Positions 1 through 9,156 of a stretch of 64,000 nucleotides of DNA are shown here, piece by piece. Origin of the DNA: Cristatella mucedo (taxonomy: Eukaryota; Bryozoa; Phylactolaemata; Cristatellidae); contig WPIO01000335.1 in the NCBI GenBank assembly GCA_009760855.2, positions 1 to 64,000 of the forward strand. Direction: 5' to 3'. A program made the translations under genes and the position numbers. The notes beneath the pieces were generated by a model, which was given only the letters and a program-made list of their open reading frames with translations, did not search any database and was not told where the DNA came from. The number at the start of each line of letters is the position of its first letter. Position 1 is the stretch's first letter.

Positions 1-250
1 CTTTAAACATGGTGCAGCACTCTGCTGCCAGTCAGCTCACGCTCCGACATGCAGATTTGAAGTTTCTACACATTCCGCGATCTGGTGCGAACTCGTGCAA
101 AACGTGTTATTCACGTGCGAAATGCTTTAAACATTGTGCAGCACTCTGCTGCCAGTCAGCGCACGCTCCGACATGCAGATTTGAAGTTTCTACACATTCC
201 GCGATCTGGTGCGAACTCGTGCGAAACGTGTTATTTACGTACGAAATGCT
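1..250 (+). repeat. Near-identical tandem pair with private variants
   Basis: The first two monomers share changes rare elsewhere: CTGCCAGTCAG, TCTACACATTCC, GATCTGGTGCG and AAACGTGTTATT. They differ from each other at only a few bases. The start CTTTAAACAT is inside a monomer, so more of this local subtype may lie upstream. A third monomer (about 250-340) keeps CCAGTCAG but returns to the common right half. Confidence 0.8.
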
Positions 251-342
251 TTAAACATAGTGCAGCACTCTGCTGCCAGTCAGCCCACGCTCCAACGAGC
301 AGATTTAAAGTTTCTGGATATTACGCGATCTGCTGCTAACTC

Positions 343-982
343 GTGCGGAATTTGTTATTCGAGTGCCAATTCTCGAAACAAGCTGCTGCACTCTGGTGCC
401 AGCTGCCGCACGCTCCGAAATGCAGATTTGAAGTTTATAGATCTTCCGCGATCTGCTGCGAACTCGTGAGAAGTGTGTTATTCGAGTGCGAAATGCTGAA
501 AACAAGGTGCAGCACTCTGTTGCCAGCCAGCATACGCTCCGACAAGCAGATTAGAAGTTTCTAGATATTCCTCGATCTGCTGCGAACACGTGCAAAATGA
601 GTTATTTGAGTAAGAAACGCTTGAAACGAGGTGCAGCACTCTACTTCCGGCTACTGCATGCTCTGAATACTAGATTTGAAGTTTCTGGATATTCCGCGAT
701 TTGCTGCGAACTGGTGCAAAGTAATTTACACAAGTGCGAAATGCTTAAAGCAAGGTGCAGCACTCTGCTGCCAGCCAGCACACGTTCGACTAGCAGATTT
801 GAAGTTTCTAGATATTCCGCGATCTGCTGCGAACACGTGCAAAATGAGTTTTTCAACTGCGAAATGCTTAAAACAAGGTGTAGCACTCTGCTGCCAGCCA
901 GTTAACGCTCCGAAAAGCTTTTGAAGTTTCTGTATATTTCGTGATCTGCTTTAAACTCGTGCAAAATGAGTTATTCAAGTGC
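343..982 (+). repeat. Cassette d-e-c-...-j, first copy
   Basis: This is a run of about five to six monomers in a fixed order. Subtype d comes first, then e (CAGCATACGCTCCGACAAGC followed by AGATTAGAAG), then a CTACTTCCGG monomer with GAATACTAGATTT. Next is a GTGCAAAGTAATTTA monomer with ACACGTTCGAC, and last is subtype j. The order, complete or cut short, returns near 6660-7160, 7770-8270, 10490-10970, 13700-14150, 24870-25310, 27590-28035, 29180-29560, 35900-36450, 41060-41420, 45340-45820, 52540-52990 and 54440-54800. It is one of the main building blocks of the array. Confidence 0.8.
861..982 (+). repeat. Exemplar monomer, subtype j (GTTAACGCTCCGAAAAGC)
   Basis: This unit is 122 bp. The usual GAGCAGATTTGAAG is shortened to AAAGCTTTTGAAG, and the anchor reads GGTGTAGCACTC. 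Its right half is unlike the consensus: TTTCTGTATATTTCGTGAT is followed by CTGCTTTAAACTCG in place of CTGCTGCGAACTCG, so the first TGCGAA motif is lost. Other copies lie near 7055, 8165, 10865, 14090, 21765, 25235, 27955, 36370, 45740, 52915 and, changed, 58480 and 19165. It usually closes the cassette that begins with subtypes d and e. Confidence 0.85.
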
Positions 983-1409
983 GAAATGCTTAAAGCAAGG
1001 TGCAGCACTCTGCTGCCAGCCAGCAAACGCTTCGACATGCAGATTTAAAGTTTCTAGATATTCAGCGATTTGCTGCGAACTCGTGCAAAAGGAGTTATTC
1101 TAGTCCGAAATGCTTAAAGCAAGGTGCAGCACTCTGCTCCCAGCTAGTAAATGCTTCGACATACAGATTTGAAGTTTCTAGATATTCTGCGATCTGCTGC
1201 CAACACGTGCGAAATGAGTTATTTGAGTGCGAAATGCTTGAAACAAGGTGCAGCACTCTACTTCCGGCTACCGCACGCTCCGAATAGCAGATTTGAAGTT
1301 TCTAGATATTCCGCGATCTGCTGGGAATACGTGCGAAATGAGTTAGTTGAGTGCGAAATGCTTGAAACAAGGTGCAGCACTCTACTGCCAGCTACCACAC
1401 GCTCCGAAG

Positions 1410-1446
1410 AGCAGATTTGAAGTTTCGGGATATTTTGCGATCTGCT
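1410..1446 (+). other. Dyad AGCAGAT-(23)-ATCTGCT
   Basis: A 7 bp perfect inverted repeat brackets the AT-rich centre of the monomer, with arms at 1410-1416 and 1440-1446. It is present in subtypes ending in GAGCAG or TAGCAG and is shortened in subtypes with ATGCAG. The bracketed centre holds the TCTAGA or TCTGGA step that separates subtypes. Confidence 0.55.
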
Positions 1447-1602
1447 GCGAACTCGTGCGAAATGAGTTATTCGAGTGCGAAATGCTTGAAACAAGGTGCA
1501 GCACTCTGCTGCCAGCCAGCAAACGCTTCGACATGCAGATTTGAAGTTTCTAGATATACCGTGATCTTCTGCTAACTCGTGCGGAATTTGTTATTCGAGT
1601 GC

Positions 1603-1725
1603 CAATTCTCGAAACAAGCTGCAGCACTCTGGTGCCAGCTGCCGCACGCTCCGAAAAGCAGATTTGAAGTTTATAGATCTTCCACGATCTGCTGCGACAT
1701 CGTGCGAAGTCTGTTATTCGAGTTC
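1603..1725 (+). repeat. Exemplar monomer, subtype d (CAATTCTCGAAACAAGCTG)
   Basis: This subtype is 123 bp because its left edge, CAATTCTCGAAAC, is one base shorter than the usual GAAATGCTTGAAAC. With the preceding bases it forms the perfect dyad TTCGAG-(8)-CTCGAA at 1594-1613. In the right half the usual TCTAGATATTCC is replaced by TATAGATCTTCC, giving a BglII-type palindrome and the dyad AGATC-(6)-GATCT at 1675-1690. At least 30 monomers carry this left edge, for example near 369, 3090, 4449, 8904, 22506, 30927, 36713, 42019, 46480, 53651 and 54392. It is normally followed by a monomer starting after ATTCGAGT. Confidence 0.85.
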
Positions 1726-3303
1726 GAAATGCTTGAAACAAGGTGCAGCACTCTGCTGCCAGCCAGAGTACGCTTTGACATGCTGATTTGAAGTAGCTAG
1801 ACATTCCGCGATCTGCTGCGAACTCGTGCGAAATGAGTTACTCAAGTGTGAAATGCTTAAAACGAGGTGCAGCACTCTGCTGCCAGCCAGCAAACGCTTC
1901 GACATGCAGATTTGAAGTTTCTAGATATTCCGCTATATGCTGCAAACCTGTGCGAAATGAGTTATTCAACTGCGAAATGCTTGCAACAAGGTGCAGCACT
2001 CTTCTTTCAGCCAGCAAACGCTTTGACATGCAGATTTAAAGTTTCTAGATGTTCAGCGATCCGCTGCGAACAGGTGCAAAATGAGTTATTTAACTGTGCA
2101 ATGCTTGCAACAAGGTGCAGCACTCTTCTTTGAGCCAGCAAACGCTTTGACATGCAGATTTGAAGTTTCTAGATGTTCAGCGATCCGCTGCGAACAGGTG
2201 CGAAATGAGTTATTTAAGTGCGAAATGCTTGAAACAAGGTGCAGCACTCTACAGCCAGCTACCGCTCGCTGCTTATGAGCAGATTTAAAGTTTCTGGATA
2301 TTCCGCGATCTGCAGCGAACTTGTGCGAAATGAGTTATTTAAGTGCGAAATGCTTGAAACAAGGTGCAGCACTCTACTTCCGGTAACCGCACTCTCCGAA
2401 TAGCAGATTTTAAGTTTCTGGTTATTCCGCGATTTGCTGCGAACTGGTGCAAAGTGATTTATTCAAGTGCGAAATGCTCCAAACAAGGTGCAGCACTCTG
2501 CTGCCACCCAGCCCACGCTCCAACGAGCAGATTTAAAGTTTTTAGATATTCTGCGATCTGCTTCGAACACGTGCAAAATGAGTTATTAAACTGCGAAATG
2601 CTTGAAACAAGGTGCACCACTCTGCTGCCAGCCAGTACACGCTCGGAGGAGCTGATTTGAAGTTTCTAGATATTCCGCGATCTGCTGCGAACACTGTGCA
2701 AAATGAATTATCAAACTGCGAAATGCTTGAAACAAGGTGCAGCAATCTGCTTCCAGCTTGTACACACTCGGAGGAGCTGATTTGAAGTTTCTAGATATTC
2801 CGCGATCTGCTGGGAATACGTGCGAAATGAGTTATTTGAGTGCGAAATGCTGAAACAAGGTGCAGCACTCTACTGCCGGCTACAGCACGCTCCGAAGAGC
2901 AGATTTGAAGTTTCTGGATATTTTGCGATCTGCTGCGAACTCGTGTGAAATTAGTTATTCGAGTGCGAAATGCTTGAAACAAGGTGCAGCACTCTGCTGC
3001 CAGCCAGCAAACGCTTCGACATGCAGATTTGAAGTTTCTAGATATTCCGTGATCTGCTGCTAACTCGTGAGGAATTTGTTATTCGAGTGCCAATTCTCGA
3101 AACAAGCTGCAGCACTCTGGTGCCAGCTGCCGCACGCTCCAAAAACCGATTTGAAGTTTATAGATCTTCCACGATCTGCTGCGACATCGTGCGAAGTTTG
3201 TTATTCGAGTTCGAAATGCTTTTAACAAGGTGCAGCACTCTGCTGCCAGCCAGCGTACGCTTTGACATGCTGATTTGATGTTGCTAGACATTCCGCGATC
3301 TGC

Positions 3304-3339
3304 TGCGAACTCGTGCGAAATGAGTTATTCAAGTGCGAA
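3304..3339 (+). other. Phased TGCGAA motif triplet within a monomer junction
   Basis: TGCGAA occurs at 3304-3309, 3314-3319 and 3334-3339, start-to-start distances of 10 and 20 bp. The three therefore lie on about the same face of the DNA helix. The same arrangement is present in most monomers with a consensus right half. It is weakened by the common change GTGCGAAATG to GTGCAAAATG and lost in d and j right halves. Whether a protein binds it is unknown. Confidence 0.6.
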
Positions 3340-3460
3340 ATGCTTAAAACGAGGTGCAGCACTCTGCTGCCAGCCAGCAAACGCTTCGACATGCAGATTT
3401 GAAGTTTCTAGATATTCCGCTATATGCTGCAAACCTGTGCGAAATGAGTTATTCAACTGC
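3337..3460 (+). repeat. Exemplar monomer, subtype a (cAAACGCTTCGACATGCAG)
   Basis: This 124 bp unit shows the standard layout. It opens with GAAATGCTTAAAACGAGG, followed by the constant GTGCAGCACTC. The perfect dyad GCAGCA-CTC-TGCTGC lies at 3356-3370. The variable segment then carries AAACGCTTCGACATGCAG, which marks subtype a. The right half contains GATTTGAAG, the XbaI-type palindrome TCTAGA, and GTGCGAAATGAGTTATTCAA. Subtype a is among the commonest; further examples begin near 990, 1480, 2970, 12620 and 41410. The next monomer starts at 3461, exactly 124 bp on. Confidence 0.9.
3356..3370 (+). other. Dyad GCAGCA-CTC-TGCTGC
   Basis: A perfect 6 bp inverted repeat with a three-base centre sits on the anchor of this monomer. 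The left arm is nearly constant across the array, whereas the right arm is intact only in monomers with CTCTGCTGCC. The TACTTCC, TTCTTTC, TGGTGCC and TGTTGCC subtypes break it. It could form a small hairpin or a symmetric binding site. Confidence 0.6.
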
Positions 3461-3708
3461 GAAATGCTTGCAACAAGGTGCAGCACTCTTCTTTCAGCCA
3501 GCAAACGCTTTGACATGCAGATTTGAAGTTTCTAGATGTTCAGCGATCCGCTGCGAACAGGTGCAAAATGAGTTATTTAACTGTGCAATGCTTGCAACAA
3601 GGTGCAGCACTCTTCTTTGAGCCAGCAAACGCTTTGACATGCAGATTTGAAGTTTCTAGATGTTCAGCGATCCGCTGCGAACAGGTGCGAAATGAGTTAT
3701 TTAAGTGC
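3461..3708 (+). repeat. Subtype g pair (CTTCTTTCAG / CTTCTTTGAG monomers)
   Basis: Two consecutive 124 bp units (3461-3584, 3585-3708) have TTCTTTCAG or TTCTTTGAG where most monomers have TGCTGCCAG, and CTTGCAAC instead of CTTGAAAC near the start. Both have GATGTTCAGCGATCCGCTG in the right half. The pair is nearly always followed by one or more subtype h monomers. The same g-g-h order recurs near 1975, 12230, 12735, 17190, 29810, 32165, 55015, 56385, 57740 and 59340, so it moves as a unit. Confidence 0.85.
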
Positions 3709-3956
3709 GAAATGCTTGAAACAAGGTGCAGCACTCTACAGCCAGCTACCGCTCGCTGCTATGAGCAGATTTGAAGTTTCTGGATATTCCGCGATCTGCA
3801 GCGAACTTGTGCGAAATGAGTTATTTAAGTGCGAAATGCTTGAAACAAGGTGCAGCACTCTACAGCCAGCTACCGCTCGCTGCTATGAGCAGATTTGAAG
3901 TTTCTGGATATTCCGCGATTAGCTGCGAACTGGTGCAAAATGAGTTATTCAAGTGC
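3709..3956 (+). repeat. Subtype h monomer in perfect tandem (CTCGCTGCTATGAGCAG)
   Basis: Two adjacent monomers, 3709-3832 and 3833-3956, both carry CTACAGCCAGCTACCGCTCG and CTGCTATGAGCAG. They read the same through most of their length, a single-monomer tandem duplication. Elsewhere this subtype is mostly single, for example at about 13020, 17480, 32460, 55310, 56680, 58040 and 59640. The second unit ends in the ATTAGCTGCGAACTGG variant. Confidence 0.85.
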
Positions 3957-5199
3957 GAAATGTTTAAAGCAAGGTGCAGCACTCACCTGCCAGCCAGCAC
4001 ACGTTCGACAAGCAGATTTGAAGTTTCTAGATATTCCGCTATATGCTGCAAACTCGTGCGAAGTGAGTTATTGAATTGCGAAATGCTTAAAACAAGGTGC
4101 AGCACTCTGCTGCCCGCCAGCACACACTCCAACGAGAAGATTGGAAGTTTCTAGATATTCCGCGATCTGCTGCAAACTCGTGCGAAATGAGTTTTTCACT
4201 TGCGAAATGCTCAAAACAAGTTGCAGCACTCTGCTGCCCACCAGAAGACCCTCCAACGAGGAGATTTGAAGTTTCTAGATATTCCGCGATCTGCTGGTAA
4301 CACGTGCGAAATGAGTTATTCGAGTGCGAAATGCTTGAAACGAGGTGCAGCACTCTACTTCCGGCTACCGCACGCTCCGAATAGCAGATTTGAAGTTTCT
4401 AGATATTCCGTAATCTGCTGCAAACTCGTGCGGAATTCGTTATTCGAGTGCCAATTCTCGAAACAAGCTGCAGCACTCTGTTGCCAGCTGCCGCACGCTC
4501 CGAAAAGCAGATTTGAAGTTTATAGATCTTCCGAGATCTGCTGCGAACTCGTGAGAAGTGTGTTATTCGAGTGCGAAATGCTGAAAACAAGGTGCAGCAC
4601 TCTGTTGCCAGCCAGCATACGCTTTGACAAGCAGATTAGAAGTTTCTAGATATTCCTCGATCTGCTGCGAACACGTGCAAAATGAGTTTTTTGAGTGCGT
4701 AATGCTTGAAACAAGGTGCAGCAATCTGCTGCCAGCTTGTACACGCTCGGAGGAGCTGATTTGAAGTTGCTAGACATTCCGCGATCTGCTGCGAACTCGT
4801 GCGAAATGAGTTATTCAAGTGCGAAATGCTTAAAGCAAAGTGCAGCACTCTGCTGCATGCCACCGCACGCTCCGACGAGCAGATTTAAAGTTCATAGATC
4901 TTCCGCGATCCGCTGCGAACTCGTGAGAAGTATGTTATTCGAGTGCGAAATGCTGAAAACAAGGTGCAGCACTCTGCTGCCAGCCAGCATATGCTCCGAC
5001 AAGGAGATTTAAAGTTCCTAGATATTCCTCGATCTGGTGCGAACCCGTGCAAAATGAGTTATTTGAGTGCGTAATGCTTGAAACAAGGTGCAGCAATCTG
5101 CTGCCAGCTTGTACACGCTCGGAGGAGCTGATTTGAAGTTGCTAGACATTCCGCGATCTGCTGCGAACTCGTGCGAAATGAGTTATTCAAGTGCGAAAT

Positions 5200-6507
5200 G
5201 CTTAAAACGAGGTGCAGCACTCTGCTGCCAGCCAGCCCACGCTCCAACGAGCAGATTTAAAGTTTCTGGATATTACGCGATCTGCTGTGCACACGTTCGA
5301 AATGAGCTATTTGAGTGCGAAATGCTTGAAACGAGGTGCAGCACTCTACTGCCAGCCAGCCTACGCTCCAACTAGCAGATTTAAAGTTTCTAAATATTCC
5401 GCGATCTGCAGCAAACATGTGCAAAATGATTATTTCAACTTCGAAATGCTTAAAACAAGGTGCAGCAATCTGCTACCAGCCAGTACACGCACCGAGGAGC
5501 AGATTTGAAGTTTCTAGATATTTCGCGATCTGCTGCGAATAAGTGCGAAATAAGTTATTTGAGTGCGAAATGCTTAAAACAAGGTGCAGCACTCTACTGC
5601 CAGCTACCGCTCTCTGCTATGAGCAGTTTTGAAGTTTCTGGATATTCCGCGATTTGCTGCGAACTGGTGCAAAAAGAGTTATTCAAGTGCGAAATGTTTA
5701 AAGCAAGGTGCAGCACTCTCCTGCCAGCCAGCACACGTTCGACAAGCAGATTTGAAGTTTCTAGATATTCCGCTATATGCTGCAAACTCGTGCGAAGTAA
5801 GTGTTTGAATTGCGAAATGCTGAAAACAAGGTGCAGCACTCTGTTGCCAGCCAGCATACGCTCCGACAAGCAGATTAGAAGTTTCTAGATATTCCGCGAT
5901 CTGCTGCGAACAGGTGCAAAATGAGTTATTCAACTGCGAAATGCTTGCAACAAGGTGCCCCACTCTTCTTTCAGCCAGCAAACGCTTAGACATGCATATT
6001 TGAAGTTTCTAGATGTTCCGCGATCCGCTGCGAACTTGTGCGAAATGAGCTTTTCAAGTGCGAAATGCTTGAAACGAGTTGCAGCACTCTGCTGCCAGCC
6101 AGCTCACGCTCCAACGAGCAGATTTGAAGTTTATGGATATTCCGGGATTAGCTGCGAACGTGTGCAAAATGAGTTATTCAAGTGCGAAATGCTTAAAGCA
6201 AAGTGCAGCACTCTGCTGCATGCCACCGCACGCTCCGACGAGCAGATTTAAAGTTCATAGATCTTCCGCGATCCGCTGCGAACTCGTGAGAAGTATGTTA
6301 TTCGAGTGCGAAATGCTGAAAACAAGGTGCAGCACTCTGCTGCCAGCTGGCATATGCTCCGACAAGCAGATTTAAAGTTCCTAGATATTCCTCGATCTGC
6401 TGCGAACCCGTGCGAAATGAGTTATTTGAGTGCGAAATGCTTGAAACAAGGTGCAGCACTCTACTGCCAGCTACCGCACGCTTTGAAGAGCAGATTTGAA
6501 GTTTCTG
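5200..6507 (+). repeat. Block copy, partner of 9157-10464
   Basis: About 1.3 kb, gap-free at an offset of 3,957 bp, with few substitutions noticed. It contains the f cassette (CAATCTGCTACCAGCCAGTA) and the rare GGTGCCCCACTCTTC monomer near 5955. The partner ends abruptly at a deletion junction near 10464, while this copy continues with intact monomers. Confidence 0.85.
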
Positions 6508-8262
6508 GATATTTTGCGATCTGCTGCGAACTCGTGCGAAATTAGTTATTCAAGTGCGAAATGCTTGAAACAAGGTGCAGCACTCTGCTGCCAGCCACCG
6601 GAGGCTCCGACGAGCCGATTTAAAGTTCATAGATCTTCGGCGATCTGCTGCGAACTCGTGAGAAGTGTGTTATTCGAGTGCGAAATGCTGAAAACAAGGT
6701 GCAGCACTCTGTTGCCAGCCAGCATACGCTCCGACAAGCAGATTAGAAGTTTCTAGATATTCCTCGATCTGCTGCGAACACGTGCAAATGAGTTTTTTGA
6801 GTGAGAAATGCTTGAAACGAGGTGCAGCACTCTACTTCCGGCTACCGCACGCTCCGAATACTAGATTTGAAGTTCCTGGATATTCCGCGATTTGCTGCGA
6901 ACTGGTGCAAAGTAATTTATTCAAGTGCGAAATGCTTAAAGCAAGGTGCAGCACTCTGCTGCCAGCCAGCAAACGTTCGACAAGCAGATTCGAAGTTTCT
7001 AGATATTCCGCGATCTGCTGCGAACACGCGCAAAATGAGTTTTTCAACTGGGAAATGCTTAAAACAAGGTGTAGCACTCTGCTGCCAGCCAGTTAACGCT
7101 CCGAAAAGCTTTTGAAGTTTCTGTATATTTCGTGATCTGCTTTACACTCGTGCAAAATGAGTTATTTAAGTGCGAAATGCTTCAAGCAAGGTGCAGCACT
7201 CTGCTGACAGCCAGCAAACGCTTCGACATGCAGATTTGAAGTTTCTACATATTCCGCGATTTGCTGCGAACTCGTGCAAAATGAGTTATTCCAGTGCGAA
7301 ATGCTCAAAACAAGGTGCAGCACTCTGCTGCCAGCCAGAACACACTCCAACGGGCAGATTTGAAGTTTCTAGATATTCTGCGATCTGCTGCCAACACGTG
7401 CGAAATGAGTTATTTGAGTGCGAAATGCTTGAAACAAGGTGCAGCACTCTACTTCCGGCTACCGCACGCTCCGAATAGCAGATTTGAAATTTCTAGATAT
7501 TCCGCGATCTGCTGGGAATACGTGCGAAATGAGTTAGTTGAGTGCGAAATGCTTGAAACAAGGTGCAGCACTCTACTGCCAGCTACCGCACGCTTTGAAG
7601 AGCAGATTTGAAGTTTCTGGATATTTTGCGATCTGCTGCGAACTCGTGCGAAATTAGTTATTCAAGTGCGAAATGCTTGAAACAAGGTGCAGCACTCTGC
7701 TGCCAGCCACCGCAGGCTCCGACGAGCCGATTTAAAGTTCATAGATCTTCGGCGATCTGCTGCGAACTCGTGAGAAGTGTGTTATTCGCGTGCGAAATGC
7801 TGAAAACAAGGTGCAGCACTCTGTTGCCAGCCAGCATACGCTCCGACAAGCAGATTAGAAGTTTCTAGATATTCCTCGATCTGCTGCGAACACGTGTAAA
7901 TGAGTTTTTTGAGTGAGAAATGCTTGAAACGAGGTGCAGCACTCTACTTCCGGCTACCGCACGCTCCGAATACTAGATTTGAAGTTCCTGGATATTCCGC
8001 GATTTGCTGGGAACTGGTGAAAAGTAATTTATTCAAGTGCGAAATGCTTAAAGCAAGGTGCAGCACTCTGCTGCCAGCCAGCAAACGTTCGACAAGCAGA
8101 TTCGAAGTTTCTAGATATTCCGCGATCTGCTGCGAACACGTGCAAAATGAGTTTTTCAACTGGGAAATGCTTAAAACAAGGTGTAGCACTCTGCTGCCAG
8201 CCAGTTAACGCTACGAAAAGCTTTTGAAGTTTCTGTATATTTCGTGATCTGCTTTAAACTCG
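6480..8262 (+). repeat. Tandem block duplication, period 1,112 bp (nine monomers)
   Basis: Sequence from about 6480-7150 returns at 7592-8262 at a constant offset of 1,112 bp, slightly under nine 124 bp units because several members are one or two bases short. Both copies hold the d-like, e, c, and j monomers in the same order. The second copy has private changes such as GGTGAAAAGTAATTT and CGCTACGAAAAGC. A third, truncated version starts at about 10470. Confidence 0.85.
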
Positions 8263-8605
8263 TGCAAAATGAGTTATTTAAGTGCGAAATGCTTGAAACA
8301 AGGTGCACCACTCTGCTGCCAGCCAGTACACGCTCGGAGGAGCTGATTTGAAGTTTCTAGATATTCCGCGATCTGCTGCGAACACTGTGCAAAATGAGTT
8401 ATCAAACTGCGAAATGCTTGAAACAAGGTGCAGCAATCTGCTTCCAGCTTGTACACACTCGGAGGAGCTGATTTGAAGTTTCTAGATATTCCGCGATCTG
8501 CTGGGAATACGTGCGAAATGAGTTATTTGAGTGCGAAATGCTTGAAACAAGGTGCAGCACTCTACTTCCGGCTACCGCACGCTCCGAATAGCAGATTTGA
8601 AGTTT

Positions 8606-9145
8606 CTAGATATTCCGCGATCTGCTGGGAATACGTGCGAAATGAGTTATTTGAGTGCGAAATGCTGAAACAAGGTGCAGCACTCTACTGCCGGCTACAG
8701 CACGCTCCGAAGAGCAGATTTGAAGTTTCTGGATATTTTGCGATCTGCTGCGAACTCGTGTGAAATTAGTTATTCGAGTGCGAAATGCTTGAAACAAGGT
8801 GCAGCACTCTGCTGCCAGCCAGCAAACGCTTTGACATGCAGATTTGAAGTTTCTAGATATTCCGTGATCTGCTGCTAACTCGTGAGGAATTTGTTATTCG
8901 AGTGCCAATTCTCGAAACAAGCTGCAGCACTCTGGTGCCAGCTGCCGCACGCTCCAAAAACCGATTTGAAGTTTATAGATCTTCCACGATCTGCTGCGAC
9001 ATCGTGCGAAGTTTGTTATTCGAGTTCGAAATGCTTTTAACAAGGTGCAGCACTCTGCTGCCAGCCAGCGTACGCTTTGACATGCTGATTTGATGTTGCT
9101 AGACATTCCGCGATCTGCTGCGAACTCGTGCGAAATGAGTTACTC
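8606..9145 (+). repeat. Block copy, partner of 2791-3330 and 11185-11725
   Basis: The sequence matches 2791-3330 at an offset of 5,815 bp and 11185 onward at 2,579 bp. It begins with the CTGGGAATACG monomer and runs through the CTACTGCCGGCTACAGC monomer, subtype a and subtype d. The d monomer here carries the shared short form CGCTCCAAAAACCGATTTG. Just upstream, 8508-8630 holds one more monomer than the earlier copy does. Confidence 0.75.
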
Positions 9146-9156
9146 AAGTGTGAAAT

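Larger units (their letters stand above)
2985..4690 (+). repeat. Block copy, partner of 11755-13830
   Basis: The monomer order a-d-...-a-g-g-h-h and onward matches 11755-13830. The offset is a constant 8,770 bp up to about 3,770 and 9,142 bp beyond about 3,900. The 372 bp difference is exactly three monomers, present only in the later copy. The right edge is where 4690 continues as TGAGTGCGTAATGC while the partner reads TGAGTGAGAAATGC. Edges are approximate. Confidence 0.8.

Noticed and set aside
1-340. Edge of the array at the start of the window
   Set aside because: The first monomers have private variants, but their length and register are normal and they begin mid-monomer, so there is no sign of flanking unique DNA.
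900-960. Promoter-like TATA elements (TGTATATTTC, TATAGATC)
   Set aside because: These are fixed parts of subtypes j and d repeated many times, with no downstream gene and no other promoter signal.
3356-3370. Transcription terminator or microRNA-like hairpin at GCAGCA-CTC-TGCTGC
   Set aside because: The stem is only 6 bp with no T tract, and it is broken in many subtypes. It is better listed as a dyad of unknown role.
6079-6375. Repeated frames of about 98 residues rich in Cys, Ala and Ser, which could look like a family of small secreted proteins
   Set aside because: The 98-residue length follows from the monomer arithmetic. No signal peptide or constant cysteine pattern independent of the DNA repeat is seen, and the starts are mostly GTG inside the constant anchor.
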